Shown here one piece after another: positions 52,745 to 61,848 of a stretch of DNA of 64,000 bases. The first letter of the stretch is position 1. Every line of letters starts with the position of its first letter. Source of the DNA: Magnetovibrio sp. PR-2 (lineage in GTDB: Bacteria > Pseudomonadota > Alphaproteobacteria > Rhodospirillales > Magnetovibrionaceae); assembly GCF_036689815.1 (NCBI RefSeq), contig NZ_JBAHUR010000001.1:310001-374000 (forward strand). Direction: 5' to 3'. The notes beneath the pieces were generated by a model, which was not told where the DNA came from, made no database searches, and worked only from the letters and a program-made list of their open reading frames with translations. Made by a program: the position numbers and the translations under genes.

Positions 52745-54238
52745 TCAGCGTCCCGCCAGGGGCACGGTGAAATAGAAGGTCGTGCCATCTCCAGGCGAGC
52801 TGATCACCCAAATTTGACCGCCGTTGCGCTCCACCATTTCTTTGGTCAGCGGCAATCCCAATCCGGTACCCAGCTCGCCTTCGGTGCCGCGGGTGGTCGT
52901 TTTTTGATCTAAAGAAAAGAGATTTTCGAGCAAGGCTTTGGGGATGCCGATGCCGGAATCGGAAACAGTGACTTGGGCGAAACGGGTATCGTCGGTAATT
53001 TCAATGTCGACCGTGATGCGTCCGCCTGCTTTGGTGAATTTGATGGCGTTGCCGACCAAATTGCGGATCACGGACTGCATCATGTTTTGATCGGCATAGA
53101 CCAACAGGTTGGGGCCATGGATATCGAGCACAACTTTTTTCGTTTTGGCAGCGGGCTTGATGACTTTGAGCGAATCTTGGATCAAATCCAGCATCAACGT
53201 GTTGCAAGGTTCGAATTTGGCCCCGTCCATTTGCAACCTGGACCAGTCCAAAAGGTTTTGCACCAATTCATACATATGCCCACCGGCGTCGTGGACGTCT
53301 TTGGCGTAGTCGGTGATTTGTTTTTTGTCGAGACGATCATCCATGGAGCTCATGATCTTGGTCATCCCCAACAGCGCCGTGAACGGGCTTTTGAGATCGT
53401 GGGAAATGATTGAAAACAGCCGGTTCTTCACGCGGATTTCGTTGCGCAATGCGCCCGTTGTTTCCGCGATGATGGCATCGCGGTGGTCGCGTTCGGTGTG
53501 GAGGTTATCCAGCAAACGCCGGGTCCAGGCGATGGCGGTGGTGGATAAAATGCTCAGCATGGCGAACACCAAAAGGTGCACGTTCAACAGTTTGTTGGCA
53601 GAGAGGGCTTCGGCTTCATCAAAGCTGGCGGTTGGGAACGAAACCCGGATGCCGCCGCGAATCTCACCGACCTTATAGCCTTGTCCCCGGTGGCACGGCA
53701 GGCAGGCCTCTTTGACATCTAGCGGCGCCATATAAAAGAAAGCGGGGCCATGTCCGTTTGGCATTACCTCCATCTGTTCGCGCGCGCCATCCTCAAAACT
53801 TTCCAGCGCCTTGCGTTCCCAATCGGACGGAGTGTTGTTCGGATTGAGGGGGCGCAAGCTGGTGATGTTGATGTTGAGATCGCCCTTGTTGAGGATTTCG
53901 GCGATTTGGCGCGTCATGTAGGTGGGGTTGATCATCGTTAAGTGCTGCCCACCGGGCGTGACGATGTCTTTTTCAAACACGCGGAGATAAGGGTTTGACG
54001 GTGAGCTTTGTGTGACCGGTGCATAAACCCCGCCCAGATTGGTATTCCACAAGCGCGTGGTTTCGACCATGGTGAAGACCATGCGGGCGCGTTCGCGTGC
54101 GAGCTCCTGAGAGTTGGATCTAAGGCCTTCTAAATTCCAGCTGTAAGATGAGCTGACGATGGCGGCCCATAAGAGCACGGGCATACCGTATAAACTTAGT
54201 TTTTGCCATAACCCGCGGTGTGTATTGCGCGTTGTCAT
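52745..54238 (-). CDS. Sensor kinase with heme-binding Tll0287-like domain
   Basis: 497 residues from the ATG at 54238. An N-terminal membrane segment (about 15-33) and a second (about 217-237) flank a periplasmic domain that ends in the c-type heme motif CLPCH (179-183) with APLDVKEACLPCHRGQGY, the DUF3365/Tll0287-like pattern. The kinase core has His280 in SIISHDLKSP, and the ATPase end [18 protein letters not shown]. It probably senses gas, redox state or heme. No response regulator is adjacent. A decayed relative lies just downstream. Confidence 0.9.
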   Translation of the reverse strand: MTTRNTHRGLWQKLSLYGMPVLLWAAIVSSSYSWNLEGLRSNSQELARERARMVFTMVETTRLWNTNLGGVYAPVTQSSPSNPYLRVFEKDIVTPGGQHLTMINPTYMTRQIAEILNKGDLNINITSLRPLNPNNTPSDWERKALESFEDGAREQMEVMPNGHGPAFFYMAPLDVKEACLPCHRGQGYKVGEIRGGIRVSFPTASFDEAEALSANKLLNVHLLVFAMLSILSTTAIAWTRRLLDNLHTERDHRDAIIAETTGALRNEIRVKNRLFSIISHDLKSPFTALLGMTKIMSSMDDRLDKKQITDYAKDVHDAGGHMYELVQNLLDWSRLQMDGAKFEPCNTLMLDLIQDSLKVIKPAAKTKKVVLDIHGPNLLVYADQNMMQSVIRNLVGNAIKFTKAGGRITVDIEITDDTRFAQVTVSDSGIGIPKALLENLFSLDQKTTTRGTEGELGTGLGLPLTKEMVERNGGQIWVISSPGDGTTFYFTVPLAGR

Positions 54239-54379
54239 AGGCCCCACCATTTGGCATATTTTCTGTGTAAATTATAGGCGCTGCGGAGCGAACGCGTCCA
54301 GCGCGTGAGTCCGAATGTCGTATTAAGTGAAATGTTTTGGTGTTATTGCGCACCGCACAAAAAGAGCTTGCCAGGGCAG

Positions 54380-55798
54380 CTACTCTTCTTCTTCAAGCCA
54401 CCACATGTCGGCATTTTGCTCGCCGCTTTGCGCAGCACCTTCGGGCAGGCGCTGTTCGGCGTGCGCGATGTTCTTATCGGTGACTTCCACCATCCGTGTC
54501 AGGCCCAACTTGTCGTAAGTTTCGCGAGCGTCCATGAAGGCTTTGAGCGCGGCCTCATAATGTTTGTCTTCGCCGGTCATGCGCCCCAACAAGAACAAAG
54601 CGCTGCCCATGTTGTTTTGCGTTGCCGCCCATAGGGTTGGTTGCTGGGTTACGGTGCGCACCGTGAGGGCTTGTTTGCACGCGGTGACGGCTTTTTCCAC
54701 GACGTCTTCATTATCGGTCTGACGGCCCAGCACTTGTGCGGTTTGGGCGAAGTTGTTGAGTGTCTCACTCCACAGCAACGGCATGGAACGTTTGTTCAAG
54801 ACCTTCAGCGCGGACTGGTAATGGCCAAGCGCTTTTTTCAGATTGGCAACCTCGTCGGTTTTGATGTCCATGCGGTAAAGCACCTCACCCGTTCGATTGT
54901 GGGTGGTGGCCCAGGGAAACGGTGTGGCTTCGAAGGTAAAGATTTCCAACGCGGCTTTGTAAGCCTCTTCGGCTTTGACGAGGGTGTTGATGTCGTCGGT
55001 GCGCTCACCCATGGCCTGCAAAACCGTACCGAGGTTGCGTTGCAGGTAAGCCCAGTTGGTGGGGCTGTCGGAACGCAGCGTGCCTTTGATGCCTTCGGCG
55101 TAGGCCAGGGCGGCGCGGTGAAGGACTTCGGTGCCGGGGAACAGATGGCCGAACGACGCCAAGGCATTTGCAAACATGGCTTGCAAAGAAGCGCGCTCGC
55201 GCGGGGTGAACTCGCGCGGGATGTGTTCCATGATCTCAGCGGATTTTTCCAACGCGGGTGCTATGAGATTGCGGCACGTTTCACGCTTTGGGTCCGTGTC
55301 GGGATTGAGCGCGGCCAAAGCAGAGGCCATCACCAACGGGCCGTAGGCTTCGGGATCGAAGCCCAAGGGCAGGTTTAGCGATTGAAACGGTGAAATGGTC
55401 CCCGCCGGGTCAACGTCAACGGGTGGAGGGGCGGCGAAGTGTAAAAACAGGTTTGCGCCCGGTGGCGGTACGTCACCCCAAATCACCAAGTCGGCATCGT
55501 GTTGGGTGAGCCATCCCAAGGCTTGGGTGCAGGCTTGGGGCAGCAAGTCAGAGCGGTTCACCTCCGGTGTGAGAACCGGGGCTTCGTTCACGACTTGCAC
55601 GAAGATGCCGTTGTGACCGGAAAATACACTGGCGATGCTGCGCGCGTGGTCTTGGCCTTGGGTGTCAATAAACGGGCCGATCAGGATTTTGATGTCGGTC
55701 TCGTTGGCGGCCGTGCCCAACAGGCGCGCGAAAAAACCAGGTTTTCTCTTCGCCTGGGGGTGTTGGGGCGGGGCTTGGTTTTTGGGCGTGTCGTTCAT
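54380..55798 (-). CDS. TPR-repeat protein with unknown N-terminal domain
   Basis: 472 residues. The N-terminal ~180 residues, with ILIGPFIDTQGQDHARSIAS and DLVIWGDVPPP, resemble TPR-linked modules of signalling proteins, but I cannot name the family. From about 200 onward there are several TPR-like helical pairs (NLGTVLQAMGERTDDINTLVKAEEAYKAAL and others, split). The C-terminus is acidic. No membrane segment is visible; it should act in the cytoplasm as a scaffold. It is adjacent to another TPR gene on the same strand. Confidence 0.75.
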   Translation of the reverse strand: MNDTPKNQAPPQHPQAKRKPGFFARLLGTAANETDIKILIGPFIDTQGQDHARSIASVFSGHNGIFVQVVNEAPVLTPEVNRSDLLPQACTQALGWLTQHDADLVIWGDVPPPGANLFLHFAAPPPVDVDPAGTISPFQSLNLPLGFDPEAYGPLVMASALAALNPDTDPKRETCRNLIAPALEKSAEIMEHIPREFTPRERASLQAMFANALASFGHLFPGTEVLHRAALAYAEGIKGTLRSDSPTNWAYLQRNLGTVLQAMGERTDDINTLVKAEEAYKAALEIFTFEATPFPWATTHNRTGEVLYRMDIKTDEVANLKKALGHYQSALKVLNKRSMPLLWSETLNNFAQTAQVLGRQTDNEDVVEKAVTACKQALTVRTVTQQPTLWAATQNNMGSALFLLGRMTGEDKHYEAALKAFMDARETYDKLGLTRMVEVTDKNIAHAEQRLPEGAAQSGEQNADMWWLEEEE

Positions 55799-55838
55799 AA
55801 GTGAGTCTGGCTTATCCGATTCGGGGGCTCAAGTGATC

Positions 55839-57272
55839 TTAGCCGCCTTTGAGGACACCCATCAATGCTTTGCGCACTTCGCTGACGGCCACCGACCACG
55901 GTTCGTCCGATTTGGTGCGAAAGATTCGCATGCTCGGGTACCAGGGGCTGTCTGCGCGATCCAACAGCCAGCCCCAATCCGCGCCGCTGTCCAAGATCAT
56001 CCACACCGGCTTGCCCAAAGCACCGGCCACGTGTGCGGTGACGCCGTCGCAGCAGATAACCAAATCCAACTGGTGGATGGTGGCGGCCAAATCGGCCAAA
56101 TCCATGATGGTGGGCCCGGCCTGTTCGACCAGGGGCTGTAGCCCCAGGCGGGAAATGTCCGACGCACCCGCACCGCGTTCCAAGGAGAATGCCTGGACTT
56201 CGGGGATGCCGATCAGCTCGGCCAGGTCGTCAAGCTCCATATCGCCGTGACGTTTGGGACCTTTGGTGGAGCGCCCTTCCCACTTGCCCGACCAGACAAG
56301 GCCGAGAGCCAAACGGGTTTCGGGAAGAATGTCCAAGGTGCTTGCGCCAATCTTCGGCACGTTCAGGTAAGGCACGTCCTCAGGCACGGTGTCGACCTTG
56401 GTGCTCAGCCGCGCGGGGAGGCTCAACAGGGGGATTTGAACGTCCGCCGTGACGCTTTCGCCAAGGCTTACGGTTTTTTCAATATCGGGCGACGCTGCCA
56501 ACAGGTGTGCCAAGTGCGGCGCGCATTCCCAAATGACGGTTGCGCCGCCGCGTTTCAAAACGGCCGCGTAACGCGCGAATTGAACCGCGCGCCCTTCGTC
56601 GCCTTCGGCGTTGACCAAAATGGTTTTGCCTTGAAGGGACGATCCGTTCCAGGGCTCAATCCCTTCGCGGCGCACATCTTGGCCGTTGATGGCAAAGCGG
56701 GTTTCCAGCTCTTTAAAGCCGCGCGGCCATTCGCCCATTTGCAAAATGGTGTGGGCGTGCTCGACCCGGCATTGGGCATAGGTGGGTTCTAGCTTGATCG
56801 CGCGCGCGAAGTGCTCCATGGCGACTTGGGCATGGCCGCCTTCGCGAAAAGCCAAGCCCGCATTATAGAGTGCCTTGGGCGATTTCGGCCCATGCTTGAC
56901 CGCACGGCGGTGCGCCTCAACGGCTTTAGAGGTTTCGCCCAAATCGCGCAGAGCATTGCCCAGGTTGGTGTAAACGGCGGTGGACGCCGTTTTCAGTGCC
57001 AAAGAGCGGCGATAACACGCGACCGCAGCCTCGGGCCGCCCGGCGGAGCGCAGCGCCACGCCTAAGTTATTGTACGTGTCGGCAGAGTTGGGCTGGAACC
57101 GCAATGCGTGGGAGTATTCTTTGATCGCCACATCCAGCCGTCCCGCGCGGTGGTGTTCCAACGCTTGGTCGTAATGGCGGCGGCCCTCGTCCGCACGCGA
57201 GTTCGCGCCGGAGGGCTCTGGGCTGTTATCCGTCGGGGTGGTGATGGGGGGTGTCATTATCTCTGCATTCAT
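55839..57272 (-). CDS. TPR protein with glycosyltransferase-like C-terminal domain
   Basis: 477 residues from the ATG at 57272; starts at 57257 or 57311 are possible. The N-terminal half holds about four TPR repeats, seen as RFQPNSADTYNNLGVALRSAG and VYTNLGNALRDLGETSKAV. The C-terminal half, with ILVNAEGDEGRAVQFARYAAVL and DLVICCDGVTAHVAGALGKPVWMIL, resembles glycosyltransferase family 9-like domains of TPR proteins; activity is unproven. It lies 40 bp before the other TPR gene in transcription order, so the two are probably co-transcribed. Confidence 0.8.
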   Translation of the reverse strand: MNAEIMTPPITTPTDNSPEPSGANSRADEGRRHYDQALEHHRAGRLDVAIKEYSHALRFQPNSADTYNNLGVALRSAGRPEAAVACYRRSLALKTASTAVYTNLGNALRDLGETSKAVEAHRRAVKHGPKSPKALYNAGLAFREGGHAQVAMEHFARAIKLEPTYAQCRVEHAHTILQMGEWPRGFKELETRFAINGQDVRREGIEPWNGSSLQGKTILVNAEGDEGRAVQFARYAAVLKRGGATVIWECAPHLAHLLAASPDIEKTVSLGESVTADVQIPLLSLPARLSTKVDTVPEDVPYLNVPKIGASTLDILPETRLALGLVWSGKWEGRSTKGPKRHGDMELDDLAELIGIPEVQAFSLERGAGASDISRLGLQPLVEQAGPTIMDLADLAATIHQLDLVICCDGVTAHVAGALGKPVWMILDSGADWGWLLDRADSPWYPSMRIFRTKSDEPWSVAVSEVRKALMGVLKGG

Positions 57273-57513
57273 CCTGAGCCTAAGTATCTGTTGGAACGCA
57301 CGCTTCTTCAAGTGAAACTCGCGCGCCCTTCAGCATTTCGTATCTGCGTCGAGGGAGCTGAATACGATCTTATGGCGTCTGGCCCGTTGTCTATATGTGA
57401 GATTGCACAGCGTGGCAATTATATTTGCGCGACGCGCGCGTAGGCTTGCTTATTGATATCCCCCCGGGCCTGTATTACGTAGGAAGAAGCAAACGCAATA
57501 CAGGTCCCTCCCC

Positions 57514-58401
57514 ATGATGATTTACGACATGCCGCTTTGGCGCCCCCCCTCCGAAGGCCCAAACCTGATCATTCAGGCGACCATCGGGTGCAGCTTCAAT
57601 GCGTGTACGTTTTGCTCCATGTACAAGATCAAATCTTACCGCCAACGCCCGTTGGAGGAGGTTTTTGCCGACATCGAAGACGCGGCCCAAGATTGGCCTG
57701 ACGCCACCCGGGTGTTCCTGGCTGACGGGGATGCGTTGGCCGTGCCGACGGATGATTTGGAGCAAATCCTCGACAAGCTGATTGCCGAATTTCCCGATCT
57801 TCAGCGCGTGACGTGCTACGCCACGCCGCAAAACTTGACCAAAAAGTCCGTGGAAGACTTGCAGCGGCTGAAGGACAAGCGCCTCAATATGGTCTATTTG
57901 GGCATCGAATCGGGCTCTGATTCCATGCTCAAACGCATTCGCAAAGGCTCGTCAAAGCTGATGCAAAAGGCGATGGTGCGGGCGGACGAAGCGGGCCTGA
58001 AAATTTCCGCCACCGTTATTTTGGGCCTTGGCGGGAAAGAACACTGGCGCGAACACATCGAAGGCACGGCCGCGTTGATCAACACCGTGTCGCCGAAGTT
58101 TTTGTCGACGCTGCAGCTCGCCCTAGAAGGCGGCGTTGAACCGGAATTCCGCGAAGCCTTTGCCAAACCAGACGGCTCTGAATTTGAATGGCAAGACGAC
58201 GCGGGTATTTTGGCAGAGTTGGAATATTTGCTGGAATTGCTCAAACCTGAAAAGGCTGTGATTTTCCGCTCCAATCATGCTTCAAACGCCTTGGCGTTGG
58301 CGGGCAACCTGCCCCGCGATAACGAAGCGTTGCTCGCCCAAGTGCGCGCCGCACAAAGCAACGCGGGTTCTTTGCGTCCACAATGGATGCGTAGTCTTTA
58401 G
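57514..58401 (+). CDS. Radical SAM protein, CX4CX2C type
   Basis: 295 residues. The iron-sulfur motif is GCSFNACTFCSMY, with Cys26, Cys31 and Cys34. The spacing CX4CX2C differs from the usual CX3CX2C but occurs in a known subgroup of radical SAM proteins. Glycine-rich and Glu residues (YLGIESGSD, VILGLGG) of the barrel follow. The reaction is unknown; no partner gene is close. The gene stands alone between two strand-opposed genes. Confidence 0.87.
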   Translation: MMIYDMPLWRPPSEGPNLIIQATIGCSFNACTFCSMYKIKSYRQRPLEEVFADIEDAAQDWPDATRVFLADGDALAVPTDDLEQILDKLIAEFPDLQRVTCYATPQNLTKKSVEDLQRLKDKRLNMVYLGIESGSDSMLKRIRKGSSKLMQKAMVRADEAGLKISATVILGLGGKEHWREHIEGTAALINTVSPKFLSTLQLALEGGVEPEFREAFAKPDGSEFEWQDDAGILAELEYLLELLKPEKAVIFRSNHASNALALAGNLPRDNEALLAQVRAAQSNAGSLRPQWMRSL

Positions 58402-58513
58402 AATAGTTATAATTGATGGGCGCAGGCGTACTTCGCTTTGTCGTGGTATTCCCCCTAACCTCATGATATTGTGCGCAGTAGAGAGGGTCCAAATTTACTG
58501 GGGGTAAATTTTC

Positions 58514-60235
58514 ATGTCTATCAAAGCACGCCTGATCGCGGTGCTCGCGGTTATATTGTTGGTGTTCAGTGGTGCCGCGGTGATTACGCTGGTGAACCTG
58601 AGCGCGCAGTTGCCGAAATTGGAAGCCACGGAAACCGATGCAACGTCGGTTGCGGATCTTTCGATTCCGTTGGCAATTGTTATCAAAGACATTCAACTGG
58701 ACGTGGTTCAGGTGCAGCAATGGATTACGGATATCTCTGCCACGCGCGGATTGCCGGGGTTTGACGATGGCTTCACCGAAGCCGCCGCATTCGCCGAAAA
58801 ATTCAAAGAAGACGTTCAAGCGGCCCGTGACCTCGCCTTGGCATTGGAGCTGAACGAGGTCGTCGTTGCCCTCAACGAAACGGAACAAGCGTTCGGCCCG
58901 TTTTATGAAACCGGGATCAAAATGGGTGAAACCTACGTTGCCAAAGGCCCGGAAGAAGGCAACGTGATGATGGAAGAATTCGACGGCGTGGCCGGGGCCA
59001 TGGGCGAAAACATGGAAGCCCTGTTGGCCAAGGTGTCTGAATCCACCAGCGTCAAACTGGAGGTGTTGGAAGAAGGTATTCATGAGGTACAAACGTCCAT
59101 TGAAGGTGTGCAGACCCTGAATATGGTGTTGACCATCATCGGCGTGATTATCGGTTTAGGTGCGGCTGGCTATTTGGTCGTCTTGATCAAGGGCTCTATT
59201 GAAGCCTTGATCCATGACATCGAACAGATTTCTAACCACGACTATGTGGGTGAGACTCAGTTGAGTGGGGAGCGGACCGATGAGTTCGGCACCGTTGCGC
59301 GCGCCCTTCAAGAAACCAAACAGGCCTTGATCGCTTCCCAAGAACGCGAACAGGCCCAACAAGAAGCCGACCAACGCCACGCTGAAGAGCGCAAAACCGA
59401 ACGCCTGCGTATGGCCGAACAGTTCGAAACGTCGGTGGGTTCGGTTGTGGAAACCGTTTCTGCAGCGGCAAGCGAAGTGCAAAGCAGCGCGCAGTCCGTG
59501 TCCGGCACAGCGGATCAAACCAGTTCACAAGCCACCAATGTTGCGGCGGCGGCGGAACAGGCTTCGGCCAACGTGCAGACTGTGGCAAGTGCAGCGGAAG
59601 AGCTGTCGAGCTCCATTTCCGAAATCTCGCGCCAAGTTTCGCAATCCACCCAGATTGCCGGAACGGCAGTGGCCGAAGTCGAAGGCGCCAACGACAAGGT
59701 GCAAGGCCTGGCCGAAGCCGCCAACAAAATCGGCGAGGTCGTGGCATTGATCACCGACATTGCAGACCAAACCAACTTGCTGGCCTTGAACGCGACCATC
59801 GAAGCGGCGCGTGCGGGGGAAGCCGGCAAAGGCTTTGCCGTGGTGGCGTCAGAGGTGAAAAACCTCGCCAACCAAACCGCCAAAGCAACGGAGGAAATCT
59901 CCAACCAAATCGGCGGGATCCAAGGTGCCACTAAAGACGCCGTTACAGCCATTGGCTCCATCGGTGGGATTATCAACCAGATCAACGAGATCACATCCGC
60001 CATCGCCGCTGCCGTAGAAGAACAAGGTGCGGCGACGTCCGAAATTGCGCGCAATGTGGAGCAAGCGTCCAGCGGCACACAGGAAGTGTCTTCCAACATT
60101 TCCCAAGTGACCCAAGCGGCGTCCGAAACGGGAAGCTCGGCCACGCAAATTCTCGACGCGGCCGGAGAGCTGACCCGTCAGTCCAGTCAGCTCAGCGGTG
60201 AAGTGCATAATTTCCTCAACACCATCCGGGGATAA
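58514..60235 (+). CDS. Membrane methyl-accepting chemotaxis protein
   Basis: 573 residues. GGGGG precedes the ATG. Membrane segments at about 7-28 and 198-222 flank a helical periplasmic sensor rich in Glu and Ala. A HAMP linker (about 223-275) follows, then the signalling hairpin with [20 protein letters not shown] and [22 protein letters not shown]. It should pass an external signal to CheA. A terminator follows 17 bp after the stop. A soluble relative is at 9406-10890. Confidence 0.94.
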   Translation: MSIKARLIAVLAVILLVFSGAAVITLVNLSAQLPKLEATETDATSVADLSIPLAIVIKDIQLDVVQVQQWITDISATRGLPGFDDGFTEAAAFAEKFKEDVQAARDLALALELNEVVVALNETEQAFGPFYETGIKMGETYVAKGPEEGNVMMEEFDGVAGAMGENMEALLAKVSESTSVKLEVLEEGIHEVQTSIEGVQTLNMVLTIIGVIIGLGAAGYLVVLIKGSIEALIHDIEQISNHDYVGETQLSGERTDEFGTVARALQETKQALIASQEREQAQQEADQRHAEERKTERLRMAEQFETSVGSVVETVSAAASEVQSSAQSVSGTADQTSSQATNVAAAAEQASANVQTVASAAEELSSSISEISRQVSQSTQIAGTAVAEVEGANDKVQGLAEAANKIGEVVALITDIADQTNLLALNATIEAARAGEAGKGFAVVASEVKNLANQTAKATEEISNQIGGIQGATKDAVTAIGSIGGIINQINEITSAIAAAVEEQGAATSEIARNVEQASSGTQEVSSNISQVTQAASETGSSATQILDAAGELTRQSSQLSGEVHNFLNTIRG

Positions 60236-60251
60236 TTCTTTCAACACATAC

Positions 60252-60281
60252 AAAAAGGCGTCCCATTGGGGCGCCTTTTTT
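60252..60281 (+). terminator. Intrinsic terminator of the chemoreceptor gene
   Basis: AAAAAGGCG pairs with CGCCTTTTT around a CCC/GGG inner stem, ending in six T. It is 17 bp after the stop. Confidence 0.88.
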
Positions 60282-60352
60282 AGTGGGTGCGATGAAAATT
60301 GCGTCGCATTTTGCGAGTCCTATGTGGTTAAACGGTGGATGATATGCTAAAT

Positions 60353-60393
60353 AATGCTAAATACCATACTAATGGAGTATGGTATTTAGCATT
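60353..60393. repeat. Long perfect inverted repeat
   Basis: AATGCTAAATACCATACT and AGTATGGTATTTAGCATT are perfect 18-bp arms around a 5-base centre. It lies alone in the 279-bp gap before the double hemerythrin gene. It has no T-run, so it is more likely an operator or a repeat element than a terminator. Confidence 0.7.
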
Positions 60394-60413
60394 GGAAAAG
60401 TGGCATGTTTGTT

Positions 60414-60434
60414 GCTGATTAATCCATAATCAGC
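60414..60434. repeat. Second inverted repeat upstream of the hemerythrin gene
   Basis: GCTGATTA and TAATCAGC form perfect 8-bp arms with a 5-base loop, 80 bp before the gene start. Together with the larger palindrome it suggests regulation of the hemerythrin gene. Confidence 0.5.
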
Positions 60435-60514
60435 AAAATAGCCGACTAATTATTAGGTTATAAGCTGCGCCGATGAGTACATAACAACAATAATCTCTGA
60501 ACGGAGTGAATCTT

Positions 60515-61300
60515 ATGTTGCCGCAGTTGAAAATCGAAACCTCGAACAATCTATTTATCGACGTCAATCACACGGATTTGGCAAATGCCATCGAAAACGT
60601 CAAGAAGGCTTGGTTAAGTTACGGCGCCTCAGATAATTTTACCCAAGCATGCGCCTCGTTTCTAGAGGAGCTGCGTGAGCACTTTTCCCATGAAGAAATC
60701 ATCCTTCGTGGTGCTGGGTATGAACACTTGGAGGTTCACTCTGACAGCCACACACAAATATTGGTTCTCCTGGAGGCCATCTTGAACGTGGGCATGGACG
60801 AAAACACGGGGACGTATTTCCTGGATAAAGTGCGCGAAAAGCTCTTCGAACATGAACTGGTGGCCGACCAGGGTTATTGGCATTTATTTGAATCGGAAGA
60901 CTTTGCTGAAGGCAATGCCATCACCTGGGCGGCGCAGATGGAAACGGGTGTTCCGTCCATCGACGCGCACCACAAATCTTTGGTGAGATACATCAACCGC
61001 TTGGCACACCGGATAGAGGGCGGGACCACGAATGAGTTGTTGGTGAGCGAGCTGGAACAGCTCTACGCCTATTCCGCCCACCACTTTCATGAAGAAGAGG
61101 TCGAGCTGACCCGTAAGGGACCTGGCGCATCTTCACGTCACCGCCAGGCGCACTTGAATTTGTTGGAGGATCTTATACGCACCATCAACAAACTGAGCAC
61201 GGAAAAGGTTCCGCCCAAGGCGCTGCCAACCTACTTAGGCCTGTGGCTCTCCAACCACGTGATGGCCTACGACGTGGCAGAGTTTTCGAGCCGCGTTTAA
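60515..61300 (+). CDS. Double-domain bacteriohemerythrin
   Basis: 261 residues from the ATG at 60515, with ACGGAG upstream. Two hemerythrin domains are fused. Domain 1 has His19, His56, Glu60, His75, His79, His113 and Asp118. Domain 2 has His153, His190, Glu194, His209, His213, His248 and Asp253. Both sites are complete, so two di-iron centres per chain are expected. Fusions of two domains are uncommon. Oxygen storage or sensing is the likely role; the inverted repeats upstream may regulate it. Confidence 0.9.
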   Translation: MLPQLKIETSNNLFIDVNHTDLANAIENVKKAWLSYGASDNFTQACASFLEELREHFSHEEIILRGAGYEHLEVHSDSHTQILVLLEAILNVGMDENTGTYFLDKVREKLFEHELVADQGYWHLFESEDFAEGNAITWAAQMETGVPSIDAHHKSLVRYINRLAHRIEGGTTNELLVSELEQLYAYSAHHFHEEEVELTRKGPGASSRHRQAHLNLLEDLIRTINKLSTEKVPPKALPTYLGLWLSNHVMAYDVAEFSSRV

Positions 61301-61497
61301 CCCTCACCAAAAGCGATTATGGCAATCAGTCCAACGACACCACCAACAACGGTGCCGTTGATCAGTCCGCCGCCAAAGCGGTACTTGAGCGATTTGGCTT
61401 CAACCGAGCTAATGGAGCAATAGCCGCGCGGTGTCAGGTAGCCCCAGATGAAGCCGCCGGTAAATCCGATCAAAGTGAGGATGAGAGGTATGCTCAT
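61297..61497 (-). CDS. Small two-helix membrane protein, unknown
   Basis: 66 residues with two membrane segments (about 4-20 and 43-62) and a basic loop between them that contains Cys27 and Ser/Glu residues. The end overlaps the hemerythrin gene by 4 bp on the other strand. It follows the ArsC-like gene by 3 bp, so it is probably its co-transcribed partner. Confidence 0.65.
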   Translation of the reverse strand: MSIPLILTLIGFTGGFIWGYLTPRGYCSISSVEAKSLKYRFGGGLINGTVVGGVVGLIAIIAFGEG

Positions 61498-61500
61498 GTC

Positions 61501-61842
61501 TTAGAGCAAGTCGTCGACATTTTCCGGCGGCCGCCCCATGACGGCCTTGCCGCCTTTGACGACGATGGGACGTTCGATGGCGCGCGGGTGCGCGGACAGG
61601 GCTTCGATCAGCGCGTCGTTGTCCAATGCACCAACGTCGATGCCTTCTTCCTTGGCTTCTTTTTTGCGCACGATTTCAGACGCCGACTTGCCCAGCTTTT
61701 TCAAAATGTCTTTGAGCTCGTCCGCGCTCGGCGGGGTTTGCAGGTATTCAACAATTTCCGGCTCCACGCCTTTGTCTTGGATCAGCTCCAAGGTTTTGCG
61801 GGATTTGGAACAGCGCGGGTTGTGATAAATGGTGACGCTCAT
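61501..61842 (-). CDS. Arsenate reductase-like protein (ArsC, glutaredoxin type)
   Basis: 113 residues. The thioredoxin-like fold has the active Cys11 in YHNPRCSKSRKTL and conserved Arg residues in AIERPIVV. This matches the glutathione/glutaredoxin-dependent ArsC family, so it may reduce arsenate, but no ars operon (arsB, arsR) is nearby. It lies 6 bp after the MscS gene in transcription order. Spx-like regulators share this fold but not this motif. Confidence 0.9.
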   Translation of the reverse strand: MSVTIYHNPRCSKSRKTLELIQDKGVEPEIVEYLQTPPSADELKDILKKLGKSASEIVRKKEAKEEGIDVGALDNDALIEALSAHPRAIERPIVVKGGKAVMGRPPENVDDLL

Positions 61843-61848
61843 AATGAC

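Noticed and set aside
58241-59092. Open frame opposite the chemoreceptor start and radical SAM end
   Set aside because: It spans two real genes on the other strand and a gap; composition is Arg/His-rich and no ribosome site is seen.
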